From Aquificaceae bacterium (GTDB taxonomy: Bacteria > Aquificota > Aquificia > Aquificales > Aquificaceae): 44,515 bases of DNA. A program made the position numbers and the translations under genes. Below are positions 33,309 to 40,977 of this stretch, piece after piece (the first letter of the stretch is position 1; every line of letters begins with the position of its first letter). Location: positions 1 to 44,515 of the forward strand of contig JBBFKQ010000011.1 in the NCBI GenBank assembly GCA_037481935.1. Reading direction: 5' to 3'. The notes under the pieces were generated by a model. The model saw nothing but the letters and a program-made list of their open reading frames with translations. It was not told the origin of the DNA and made no database searches.

Positions 33309-33555
33309 AAGAGAGTTTTGTCTGAGTAAAGAAGAGGCAAAACTCTTCGTTGACAGCTTTTTTGATGAAATAGTTGAGCTTGTTCTTGAGAAGGGAAGGC
33401 TTGAACTGAGGGGTTTTGGTATTTTTAAGATAAAAAGACTGAGTGGAAGGTTTATAAAAAACCCAAAAACTGGCATTGAAATGTATGTGGAAGAAAGACA
33501 CAGCATAGGTTTCAAACCATCAAGCCTCTTTAACAAAAGGCATGATAAAGGTTGA
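33277..33555 (+). CDS. HU/IHF-family DNA-binding protein
   Basis: This 92-residue nucleoid protein starts MKRTDLIESLKREFCLSKEE, with the beta-arm region LRGFGIFKIKRLSGRFIKNP (GFGxF and the KNPKTG proline-bearing arm). The frame opens at 33262, but GGAGG at 33265-33269 is 7 nt from the ATG at 33277, so that start is chosen. It may be HU or an IHF-like half; a single gene suggests a homodimer. It overlaps lptA by 32 bp and the following flavoprotein gene by 14 bp. Confidence 0.9.
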   Translation: MKRTDLIESLKREFCLSKEEAKLFVDSFFDEIVELVLEKGRLELRGFGIFKIKRLSGRFIKNPKTGIEMYVEERHSIGFKPSSLFNKRHDKG

Positions 33556-34582
33556 TGTTTTAATCGTTGGAGGTGGGCCTGCGGGCTCCGCGTGTGCCTA
33601 CAGGCTTGCACAGAAGGGTAAAAGGGTTCTTGTTGTTGACATAAAAAGAAGCATAGGAAAGCCTGTGCAGTGTGCTGAATTTGTTCCCATACAGCTCTAT
33701 CACCAGTTTAAAGAGTTCTTTCCACAGGAAGCCATCGCTCAGAAAGTCAAAAACATGGTTCACTTTACTCCATGGGGTGATGTGGTAAGCATGTGGTCTG
33801 AGGGATTTGTCCTCAACAGGGAAGTCTTTGACAATCACATAGCCCAGCTTGCACAGAGTAAAGGTGCAGTCTACATGCTCAGAACCCAGTTTCTTGGCTT
33901 TGAAGATGGTCATGCATGGCTTGAAAACATAGACAGCAGGGAAAGGTTTCAGGTAAAAGCAGACTTTGTGGTGGGTGCGGACGGTCCCAGGTCAAAGGTG
34001 GCCAGGCTTACTGGTAAGAGGACAGAAAGCTTTCTGACAACTGCACAGGCAACGATGCCATTGAAGGAGCCGGTTGAAGACCTTCTCATATACTTCAGAG
34101 AATACATACCCGGGGGTTATGGATGGGTGTTTCCAAAGGGAAAACTTGCCAACGTAGGAGTGGGTGTTGACCCAGACTATGGTGTGAATGTAATGGAAAG
34201 TCTGAGAAAGTTTGTGGAGGAAGTTGCAGGAAATGGTATAGTGGAGAAGAATGTGTTAAAGAGAACAGGGGGATGGATACCCGCAGATGGTCTACTTCCG
34301 CCGGTCAGAAGTAGGGTTCTGCTCGTGGGCGATGCCGGAGGTTTCTGTCATCCTATAACAGGGGGAGGAATAGCCAACGCAGTGGTGTCTGGGGATATGG
34401 CTGGCAGAGCCCTTTTTGAGGGCAATCCAGAAAATTTTGAAGAGGAGGCAAGGGAGGTCTTTGAACACAGCCTGTGGAGGGCTGCAGAGAAAAGAAAAAG
34501 ACACATGAAAAGCTGGGATAACCTCAGGGAGACTATTCCCAGAACATGGATAGCCTTTGAAGAATACTGGCGTATAATTTAA
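33542..34582 (+). CDS. Geranylgeranyl-reductase family FAD-dependent oxidoreductase
   Basis: This 346-residue flavoprotein has the Rossmann FAD motif VLIVGGGPAGSACAYRLAQK at residues 6-25, the family's CAEFVP motif at about 44-49, VVGADGPRSKVARLTG at about 145, and the C-terminal FAD site LLVGDAGGFCHPITGGGI. The group reduces isoprenoid chains of archaeal lipids, chlorophyll or quinones. In a bacterium with futalosine-type menaquinone, saturation of a quinone side chain is a reasonable guess. It lies 16 bp upstream of the encapsulin gene, a possible functional link. Confidence 0.82.
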   Translation: MIKVDVLIVGGGPAGSACAYRLAQKGKRVLVVDIKRSIGKPVQCAEFVPIQLYHQFKEFFPQEAIAQKVKNMVHFTPWGDVVSMWSEGFVLNREVFDNHIAQLAQSKGAVYMLRTQFLGFEDGHAWLENIDSRERFQVKADFVVGADGPRSKVARLTGKRTESFLTTAQATMPLKEPVEDLLIYFREYIPGGYGWVFPKGKLANVGVGVDPDYGVNVMESLRKFVEEVAGNGIVEKNVLKRTGGWIPADGLLPPVRSRVLLVGDAGGFCHPITGGGIANAVVSGDMAGRALFEGNPENFEEEAREVFEHSLWRAAEKRKRHMKSWDNLRETIPRTWIAFEEYWRII

Positions 34583-34598
34583 ATCAGGAGGTGTAAGC

Positions 34599-35447
34599 AT
34601 GGACTTTTTGGGAAAAGACCAGTCACCCCTCAGCTTTGAAGAGTGGGACCAGCTTGAAAGTGCTGTGCTGGATGTGGCAAGGAAAACCCTGGTATGCAGA
34701 AGGTTTTTGCCAGTGGTGGGTCCCATAGGTGTGGGCCATCAGGTAATATCCTACGATGTTTACCTCGGGGTTGAACCTGGTGTATGCGAGGTCAGACCCG
34801 GTGAAGAAAGCGAAGTTTGTGAACCTGTAAGAACGGGCAGAAGAAAGCACATAACTCTTCCCACCATATTCAAGCCCTTTTCCATAACATGGAGAGACCT
34901 TGAATACTTCAGACAGTTCAACCTGCCCCTTGACACTTCTCAGGCATCTGCAGCAGCCTTTGCAACAGCTGTGGCAGAGGACACTCTCATAATCCATGGG
35001 AACCAGAAGCTGGAGATAGACGGCTTTCTCACAGTTGAAGGAAGGCAGAGCATGTCCATGAGCGACTGGGATGCCCTTGGAAACGCCTTCAACGATGTAT
35101 CTCTGGGAGTTTCAAAGCTTTCAGAGAAGGGCTTTTATGGACCCTACTACCTTCTCCTCAATCCAAGAGACTACTTTAAGTTAAACAGAGTTTACCACAA
35201 CACAGGGCTGCTTGAGCTTGAACAGATAAAGAAACTTGTGGCGGACGTCTATCATACACCCATAATGCCGGAGGGTAAAGCCCTGCTTATATCGGCAGGA
35301 CCGCAGAATATGGACCTGGTTGTGGGACTGGACTTTAGCCTTGCCTACGTGGAATCCACAAACATGGTTCATCACTTCAGAGTGATGGAAATAGTGGCAC
35401 CACGCATAAAGAGACCAGGAGCCATAATGGTCATAGGAGAAAAGTGA
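34599..35447 (+). CDS. Encapsulin nanocompartment shell protein (family 1)
   Basis: This 282-residue HK97-fold shell protein self-assembles into an icosahedral protein compartment in the cytoplasm. It aligns with Thermotoga maritima encapsulin from the first residues (MDFLGKDQSPLSFEEWDQLE) through GRRKHITLPTIFKPFSITWR (spine helix and E-loop region), DTLIIHGNQ, KGFYGPYYLLLNPRDYFKL and the C-terminal VVGLDFSLAYVESTNMVHHF. Three cysteines (C33, C63, C72) could add disulfide stability. A strong AGGAGGTG ribosome site suggests high expression. Usual cargo (ferritin-like protein, peroxidase, hemerythrin) is absent nearby and no cargo-loading peptide was found. The next gene, a VWA protein, overlaps it by 4 bp. 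Confidence 0.88.
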   Translation: MDFLGKDQSPLSFEEWDQLESAVLDVARKTLVCRRFLPVVGPIGVGHQVISYDVYLGVEPGVCEVRPGEESEVCEPVRTGRRKHITLPTIFKPFSITWRDLEYFRQFNLPLDTSQASAAAFATAVAEDTLIIHGNQKLEIDGFLTVEGRQSMSMSDWDALGNAFNDVSLGVSKLSEKGFYGPYYLLLNPRDYFKLNRVYHNTGLLELEQIKKLVADVYHTPIMPEGKALLISAGPQNMDLVVGLDFSLAYVESTNMVHHFRVMEIVAPRIKRPGAIMVIGEK

Positions 35448-37288
35448 AGGAACGCTGGAAGGTAATAGAAAGGCTTCTTTCTGAAGAATACCATATAGAG
35501 GTTCAGGCAAGCTACGAGGGATGGGGTGCTGGCTATGACCCTAAATTTCTCCCGCTCACAGAGATGTGGGCAAAGGGGGAAATGGAGGATGTGCCAGAGC
35601 CTGTAAAAAGACCCTCGGGTATAGTTTTTTACCTTCAGGAGCTTTCTGGCAGGACAGAGGAAGATGTGATAAACACCATAAGGCATGAGATAGAGTATCT
35701 TTTCAGCACAGACCTTTATTTCTGGAGGCTTGGTCAGAGAGAGTTCTACAAGTTCGGCTTTACGCCCACCTCCTTTCTTGTCCTTTATGCAGTGCTGGAA
35801 TCTATAAAAACGGACGAAAGGTTGATAAAAAGTCATCTAGACAGTGAATATACATTGAAAAAACGCTATCAGACAATACTCAAGGATGTAAAAACCTACT
35901 ACCCTCATCACCTATTTGCCCTGTCTGTATTGAAAAACTGGCTGGGAGAGGAAGCATATCAGAAAGAAATTCAAAAATTCCTTCAGGAATACCTGAGTTT
36001 AAAAAGCAGGGACGCGTATGATGCAATAATGGAAGACCTCTTCGGAAAGTATATGTCATACATAGAAAAGGCACAGGAGATAAACTACATAGACCTCCTG
36101 CTGGAGGAGGCAAGGGGAAAGGTAAGAAAGGACGCCCACAGAGGCAGGATAATGACGGACCTGCTCAAAAAACTCCCGGAACATTTGCAGGAACTTATAA
36201 TGCAATACAGAGAAAAGAATGCTGTTGATATACCGGAAGTAGATAGAAAAGAGATACTGAAAAGCCTGAAAAATGTCCCAGACTGGATGAAGGACTATCT
36301 GAAACAGATGTCCTACATAGACATGATAGAGAGGGATGTGGAGTTCATAAGACACTTTTTGCCAAAGACACTTGAAGTAGATATAGAACACAGGGGCTTT
36401 CTGAGCTTTGTTATAAAAGGTTGGGAAGAGCAATCCTCCTCTTCCTCCCAATCTGGCTTTGGAAGAAGTCAAAAAGAAAAAACAGAGGAGGACAGGCTCT
36501 ACGAAAAGGCCTATGGTCTTAACAGAGAAGAGTTCAGAGTATACAGGAGAATGCTCTCTGAAATCCTACCACATGTGGAAGCTCTGAAAAGAAAACTAAT
36601 CAGGCTCATGCCGCAGGAGGAAGAGGGCTGGGCTGGAAAGCACTTCTATGGCAGAAAAATTGACAACAAAAGCCTGAATATTGAGGCGCCCCTTGGAAGA
36701 GGCAAAATGTATATGAGAAGACATCATCCAGTAAGAAAGGAGCTTGCCTTTAAACTCCTCATAGATATATCCTCCTCAATGAAGAGGGAGGAAAAAATAG
36801 ATAATGCTCTGAAGGCTCTCATGCTCTTTTCTGAGGTTATAAAAAGCCTGAAGATGCCCTTTTCCATAGATGTCTTTTCTGATAGGGTATTCAGGCTAAA
36901 GGAGTTCTCTGAAGACTACAGGAGCGTAAAGTGGAAGATTGTTGAACTCTTTAATTTGCTTGGTGGCGGGACGAACCTTGAGAAGGCCCTTCTGTATTCT
37001 TATGATGATATACAGACCTTTTCAATGAAAAACAGAATGAAAGGCTGTATTATTGTCTTCTCTGACGGAGAACCCACAAGGGGATTGAAGGGTCAGGAAT
37101 TGAAAAACTTCATAGCGCACATAAAGACAAGGCTTCCCCTTATAGGTATAGGAGTTGGACAGGAAAGGAATTACACAGACTACTATTTTGAAGGAACTGG
37201 AATAAGGATAAAAAACCTGAAGGACCTTCCAGCTGCTTTTACAAGGATAATAGAAAATCAGGCAAGGAGGCTTCTGGCTTTTCAATGA
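35444..37288 (+). CDS. VWA-domain protein (CoxE/NorD/CbbO-like) coupled to encapsulin
   Basis: This 614-residue protein has a C-terminal von Willebrand A domain. The MIDAS motif is LLIDISSSMKREEKI (D441, S443, S445), with GGGTNLEKALLYS and IIVFSDGEPTRG completing the metal site. Residues 1-320 form an alpha-helical region with no recognised family, including IRHEIEYLFSTD at about 80-91, which weakly recalls a metal-binding HE motif. A serine-rich linker (about 325-335) precedes the VWA half. VWA proteins of this layout partner MoxR-type ATPases in metal or protein-complex maturation. It starts with GTG overlapping the encapsulin stop (GTGA), so the two are co-translated. It has no C-terminal cargo-loading peptide. 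Confidence 0.8.
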   Translation: MKERWKVIERLLSEEYHIEVQASYEGWGAGYDPKFLPLTEMWAKGEMEDVPEPVKRPSGIVFYLQELSGRTEEDVINTIRHEIEYLFSTDLYFWRLGQREFYKFGFTPTSFLVLYAVLESIKTDERLIKSHLDSEYTLKKRYQTILKDVKTYYPHHLFALSVLKNWLGEEAYQKEIQKFLQEYLSLKSRDAYDAIMEDLFGKYMSYIEKAQEINYIDLLLEEARGKVRKDAHRGRIMTDLLKKLPEHLQELIMQYREKNAVDIPEVDRKEILKSLKNVPDWMKDYLKQMSYIDMIERDVEFIRHFLPKTLEVDIEHRGFLSFVIKGWEEQSSSSSQSGFGRSQKEKTEEDRLYEKAYGLNREEFRVYRRMLSEILPHVEALKRKLIRLMPQEEEGWAGKHFYGRKIDNKSLNIEAPLGRGKMYMRRHHPVRKELAFKLLIDISSSMKREEKIDNALKALMLFSEVIKSLKMPFSIDVFSDRVFRLKEFSEDYRSVKWKIVELFNLLGGGTNLEKALLYSYDDIQTFSMKNRMKGCIIVFSDGEPTRGLKGQELKNFIAHIKTRLPLIGIGVGQERNYTDYYFEGTGIRIKNLKDLPAAFTRIIENQARRLLAFQ

Positions 37289-37598
37289 AAAACCTCAGAC
37301 CTTCCTCTGGCTTTTCCACTGCAAAAACATACTGTGTGGTCTTTGTATGCCTCATAGCCTCCTGCAGAAATTCAAGCCCCTGATATGTCTGTCCAAGGGA
37401 TATGTTGAGAAGTCCGAGAAGCAGGTATTTTTCCTGACAGTCTTCTGCAAGCATGAGCCACTTGGTAGCCTCAAGATACTTGAACTCAGTAACATACCTC
37501 AGCCCCCTGTAGAGTGAGCCAGATGACAGCACAAGGTCCTCCTTATTTACTCTGTTTCCCTGTTTATCATAAACCGCCACTCTGAACCTGACCCTCAT
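37239..37598 (-). CDS. Small hypothetical protein
   Basis: I do not recognise this protein of about 119 residues. It has a beta-rich N-terminus (RVRFRVAVYDKQGNRVNKED) and a helical middle (TKWLMLAEDCQEKYLLLGLL, then GLEFLQEAMRH) that recalls a TPR repeat. The frame opens at TTG 37604; the ATG at 37598 is the more natural start. It is convergent with the VWA gene and overlaps its last 50 bp. It is divergent from the next small gene. Confidence 0.5.
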   Translation of the reverse strand: MRVRFRVAVYDKQGNRVNKEDLVLSSGSLYRGLRYVTEFKYLEATKWLMLAEDCQEKYLLLGLLNISLGQTYQGLEFLQEAMRHTKTTQYVFAVEKPEEGLRFFIEKPEASLPDFLLSL

Positions 37599-37648
37599 CA
37601 CCAAAACCCATCATCCCATATAAGGATAGGGAGTATAAGTTAAAACCT

Positions 37649-37861
37649 ATGAAGTTTTACAGCAAGGAAGATTTGTCATACAAGAACATAATAGTATCAG
37701 AAGAGGGCAGGCCTCCTGAGGGTATAGAGGTTACAGAGGATTTAATAAAAGTTTACTCCTCAAAAAAGGTTTTTGAAATTCCTGTAGCATCCATGAGAGG
37801 CAAGGCTATACTTGACCGCCTAAATTATCAGGGCGAACTTACACAGGAGATATATATTTAA
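37649..37861 (+). CDS. Small hypothetical protein
   Basis: This 70-residue protein of unknown function is acidic and beta-rich (KNIIVSEEGRPPEGIEVTED, KVFEIPVASMRGKAILD). There is no signal peptide and no cysteine. A TATAAG lies 9 nt before the ATG with no ribosome site, fitting the leaderless style of other genes here. It is 29 bp upstream of bioB, which has its own ribosome site. Confidence 0.5.
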   Translation: MKFYSKEDLSYKNIIVSEEGRPPEGIEVTEDLIKVYSSKKVFEIPVASMRGKAILDRLNYQGELTQEIYI

Positions 37862-37890
37862 TAAACTCAAAAGTCTGTAAGGAGGCCTGC

Positions 37891-38907
37891 ATGGATAGGG
37901 TGGAAAGTTTTCTTTTTGAAGTAGCAGAGAAAGCAGCTGCATATGAACCCATAGATAGGGGAACTGCCCTAAAACTTCTCAACATTCCCGATGAATACAT
38001 AGCGTTGATGGTTTACCTGGCGCAGAAAGTGAAAAATAAGTTTCACAGCCCAGACAGGATAGAATTCTGTTCTATAATAAACGCCAAGAGCGGCGCCTGT
38101 TCAGAAGATTGTAAATTCTGCGCCCAGTCAAAGTTCTACAGAACCCCTATAAACATATACAACCTTGTCCCAAAAGAAGAAATACTGGAAGGTGCATACA
38201 GAGGAGTGGAGTTTGGTGCAAACAGATACTGCGTGGTTCTTAGCGGAAGGTCGGCAACAAAAGAAGAAGTAGAAAAGATATGTGAGGGTGTGAGAGAAAT
38301 AAAGAAGGAGGGACTTCCCATAAAGGTGTGCGTTTCTGCAGGAACTCTGGATGAAGAATCCCTCAAAAGACTGAAAGAAGCCGGAGTAAAACGCGTAAAC
38401 CATAACCTTGAAGCATCTGAAGGGTTCTTCCCACGCATAGTGACTACACACACATGGAAGGAGCGTTATGAAACCATAAAAAGGATAAAGTCCCTTGGTC
38501 TTTCCACATGCTGTGGTGGCATATTTGGCATGGGGGAGAGTGATGAGGATAGAGTTGACCTTGCACTCACCTACAGGGAGCTGGAGGTGGACTCCATACC
38601 TCTGAACTTCCTAATGCCCATAGAGGGAACACCACTCCAGAACGCTCCCGGGGTAACGCCCATAGAAGCTCTGAAAATAATAGCCATGTTCAGGTTTACT
38701 AACCCAAAGGCTGAGCTCAGGCTTTGTGGAGGAAGGGAGCAAAACCTGAGAGACTTTCATGGCATGGCGGTTTTGATGACAAACGCCATGATGGTTGGTG
38801 GTTATCTAACCAGAGCAGGAAGAGACATTAAAAAGGACTATCAGCTTCTGAAAGACCTGAGATATGAAAGGCTTATAAGCACAGAAGAAATTTCACAGGG
38901 GGTGTGA
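37891..38907 (+). CDS. bioB: Biotin synthase BioB
   Basis: This 338-residue radical-SAM enzyme inserts sulfur into dethiobiotin. The SAM-cluster cysteines are C70, C74 and C77 in GACSEDCKFCAQSKF, and the later SAGTLDEESLKRLKEAGV, NHNLEAS and FGMGESDEDRVDLALTYREL are typical of BioB. A ribosome site AAGGAGG precedes the ATG. The stop codon lies inside the first palindrome of the repeat region that follows. No other biotin genes are in view. Confidence 0.96.
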   Translation: MDRVESFLFEVAEKAAAYEPIDRGTALKLLNIPDEYIALMVYLAQKVKNKFHSPDRIEFCSIINAKSGACSEDCKFCAQSKFYRTPINIYNLVPKEEILEGAYRGVEFGANRYCVVLSGRSATKEEVEKICEGVREIKKEGLPIKVCVSAGTLDEESLKRLKEAGVKRVNHNLEASEGFFPRIVTTHTWKERYETIKRIKSLGLSTCCGGIFGMGESDEDRVDLALTYRELEVDSIPLNFLMPIEGTPLQNAPGVTPIEALKIIAMFRFTNPKAELRLCGGREQNLRDFHGMAVLMTNAMMVGGYLTRAGRDIKKDYQLLKDLRYERLISTEEISQGV

Positions 38908-38931
38908 AAATTTCACACCCTATATTTTTCT
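38900..38931 (+). terminator. 21-bp perfect palindrome at the bioB stop, terminator-like
   Basis: GGGTGTGAAA and TTTCACACCC face each other around a single A (38900-38920) and are followed by a T-rich tract from 38921. As RNA it would terminate bioB transcription. As DNA it is two head-to-head copies of the repeat motif found throughout the region. The bioB TGA (38905-38907) lies within it. Confidence 0.55.
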
Positions 38932-38990
38932 TCTTTATTTATTTTTTTATTAATAGTAATAATAATAGACCCCCTCAAATTTCACACCCC
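38921..38990 (-). other. Possible origin-unwinding module (box, GC block, DnaA-trio-like tract, AT-rich)
   Basis: Read on the minus strand: a repeat box GGGGTGTGAAATTT (38990-38977), a G-rich block GAGGGGGT (38976-38969), six trinucleotides CTA TTA TTA TTA CTA TTA (38968-38951), then 30 bp of almost pure A/T (38950-38921). This order matches the bacterial origin unwinding system described in Bacillus subtilis, in which a DnaA box and GC cluster lead into DnaA-trios. The box itself is not the standard TTATCCACA, sharing mainly its T-CACA part. Confidence 0.35.
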
Positions 38991-39137
38991 TTTCTGAAAT
39001 CCTTGAAAATCAAGCACTTCCGAAAAGGGAATTTCACACCCCCTTTCAAATCCTTGATTTTCCTTGATTTTCTATGTTAACGAAATCGTTGAGTATCAAT
39101 GCTTCTAAGAGAATTTCACAATTTCACACCCCCTTGA

Positions 39138-39428
39138 CCTAAGTGTGGGCTTTTCCGTCATTTTATTAATTTTCCGCGCTTTAAAAAAGTCTGTAAAAAG
39201 GTATACTTAGGAACAGGGCGTGAAATTCCGTCTATGGGTGTGAAATTCTCCCCTATATGGTGTGTAAAACCTGTGAAATTCCTTTTTGGAAAGCATGGAA
39301 AAACCCAAACTTAGGAATATGATATTTATCAGATGTGAAATTCTGCCCCTGGGTGTGAAATTCCCTGTGAAATTCGGGTTTTTAAAATTATGGAAAAACC
39401 CATATTTACAAACAGGGTGTGAAATTCT
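39138..39428. repeat. Second repeat family GGAAAAACCCA..ACTTAGG in the same region
   Basis: ATGGAAAAACCCAAACTTAGG occurs in parts at 39295-39317 and 39390-39413, and in inverted form at 39138-39161. The sequence ACTTAGGAACAGGG at 39206-39218 and its degenerate copy 200 bp later (39406-39418) each run directly into a TGTGAAATTC box. The region thus holds composite units, not only the short motif. Confidence 0.55.
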
Positions 39429-39430
39429 TT

Positions 39431-39446
39431 TATGATTTAAATCATA
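39431..39446. repeat. 16-bp perfect palindrome at the comM stop codon
   Basis: TATGATTTAAATCATA is its own reverse complement and contains the comM stop (39444-39442). It closes the repeat region on the right as the 21-bp palindrome does on the left. Confidence 0.6.
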
Positions 39447-40968
39447 TTATCGGTGACCTTTCCTTCATCCTGAACTGAAGGGCTTCTGCAAGGTGATGGC
39501 TGGCGATTTTCTCTTCTCCTTCGAGGTCTGCTATGGTTCTTGCCACCTTGAGTGTTTTCATATAGCCTCTGCCGGTGAGATTGAGCCTTTCCACTGCACC
39601 TTTTAGAAGGGATTGGGCTTCCTGAGTCATTATGCAGTGTTTTTTCACCTCTTGGTTTGTCATGCGTGAGTTGTATTTTGTTTTACTGTCTTTAAACCTC
39701 TCTCTCTGTATTTCAATGGCTTTTATGACCCTTTCCCTTATCTGTGCAGAACTTTCTTCAGAGCTCATTTTAAGTAAATCTTCTCTCTCTACTGGGTTTA
39801 TCCATACTTTGAGGTCTATCCTATCTATTATGGGACCTGATATTCTTGACTGGTAAGCCTTTAACTGCACTGGCGAGCACACACAGGCCTTATATGGGTT
39901 TCCATAGTTTCCACATGGGCATGGGTTCATGGCCACTACCAGCAAAAACTCAGCCGGGAATGTTATTCTGCCGCCCACTCTTGACACAGTTACTCTTCCA
40001 TCTTCAAGAGGTTGCCTGAGAGCTTCTATTGCCTTTCTGCTGAATTCTGGAAACTCATCAAGAAAAAGAACTCCCCTGTGGGCAAGAGAAATCTCTCCAG
40101 GCTGTGGCACTGTGCCACCACCAACAAGGGCTGAGTCGGATGCGTTTGTCAGGGGGTTTCTGAAGGGTCTCTTTGTGATAAGAGGTTTATCCTCATCAAG
40201 AAGACCGGCCACGCTGTATATGTGGGTTATCTCTACAGCTTCTTCAAAGGTCAGAGGCGGCATTATGGTTATTAGTCTCTTTGCCAGCATACTCTTTCCA
40301 GCTCCTGGGGGACCAACAAGAGCGACTGGGTGAAAACCCGCCGCGGCGATTTCCATGGCTCTCTTTGCCTGGTGCTGTCCGTATACTTCGCTAAAGTCTA
40401 CCTCAAAGACTTCTCCAGAATTGAAGAGCTCTTCCACATCCACCTTTACAGGCTCTGCATCCATATTGCCCGTAAGAAAATCTACAACCTCTTTCAGGCT
40501 TCCAAATCCATATGCTTCTACCCCTTCCACAAGACCCGCTTCCCTCGCATTACCGGAGGGAACTATAAAGCGTCTGTAGCCAAGATTCCTGAGAGATAGC
40601 ACTATGGGTAGGGCCCCCTTAACGGGATTTATCTTCCCATCAAGAGAGAGCTCACCGAAAATCACCCAGTCTTCAGGGAAATCTATGCCAGTGGAAAGTT
40701 TTAATATACCAAGAGCTATGGGCAGGTCATAAAGAGTTCCCTGTTTTTTAAGATGCGATGGAGAGAGATTTACCGTTATCCTTTTTACGGGAAGTTGAAA
40801 TCCGGTGTTTTTGAGTGCGGACCTGACCCTGTCTCTTGCCTCATTTATCGCTTTGTCAGCAAGACCAACTATGGAAAACTGAGGCAGTCCATTTGATATG
40901 TCTACCTCCACGTCCACCTCATAGCCGTCTATTCCCAGAACTCCTCCACTTTTTATCCTGCAAAACAT
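39442..40968 (-). CDS. comM: YifB/ComM-family Mg-chelatase-like AAA+ ATPase
   Basis: This 508-residue protein has an N-terminal Lon-S5-like domain (GLPQFSIVGLADKAINEARD, NLSPSHLKKQGTLYDLPIAL). The AAA+ core has Walker A VGPPGAGKSMLAKR, Walker B GVLFLDEFPEFSRKAIEALR and the MNPCPCGNYG motif. The C-terminal Mg-chelatase region is ARTIADLEGEEKIASHHLAE. ComM is a hexameric helicase driving branch migration in natural transformation. TATAAT lies 9 nt before the ATG without a ribosome site. It is convergent with bioB across the repeat region. Confidence 0.93.
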   Translation of the reverse strand: MFCRIKSGGVLGIDGYEVDVEVDISNGLPQFSIVGLADKAINEARDRVRSALKNTGFQLPVKRITVNLSPSHLKKQGTLYDLPIALGILKLSTGIDFPEDWVIFGELSLDGKINPVKGALPIVLSLRNLGYRRFIVPSGNAREAGLVEGVEAYGFGSLKEVVDFLTGNMDAEPVKVDVEELFNSGEVFEVDFSEVYGQHQAKRAMEIAAAGFHPVALVGPPGAGKSMLAKRLITIMPPLTFEEAVEITHIYSVAGLLDEDKPLITKRPFRNPLTNASDSALVGGGTVPQPGEISLAHRGVLFLDEFPEFSRKAIEALRQPLEDGRVTVSRVGGRITFPAEFLLVVAMNPCPCGNYGNPYKACVCSPVQLKAYQSRISGPIIDRIDLKVWINPVEREDLLKMSSEESSAQIRERVIKAIEIQRERFKDSKTKYNSRMTNQEVKKHCIMTQEAQSLLKGAVERLNLTGRGYMKTLKVARTIADLEGEEKIASHHLAEALQFRMKERSPII

Positions 40969-40977
40969 ACGACTTTT

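Larger units (their letters stand above)
38888..39427. repeat. Opposed arrays of a TTTCACA/TGTGAAA motif (iteron-like region, no genes)
   Basis: The 534 bp between bioB and comM hold no gene. About fourteen copies of a 10-14 bp motif are present. On the left it reads AATTTCACACCCC (38888 partial, 38911, 38977, 39029, 39111 partial, 39120). On the right it reads GGGTGTGAAATTC (39216 with one change, 39236, 39272, 39334, 39351, 39366, 39415; three of these are short). The two groups face each other across an 80-bp core (39134-39215). Spacing is irregular, so it is not CRISPR. Both flanking genes end here, so it is not a promoter for either. It may be a replication or segregation site. Confidence 0.75.

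Noticed and set aside
34599-35447. Prophage capsid protein
   Set aside because: The HK97 fold is shared, but the sequence follows bacterial encapsulins, and no portal, terminase, protease or tail genes are nearby.
38888-39427. CRISPR array
   Set aside because: Repeats are 10-14 bp, occur in both orientations and are spaced irregularly from a few to over 70 bp; there are no regular spacers and no cas genes.
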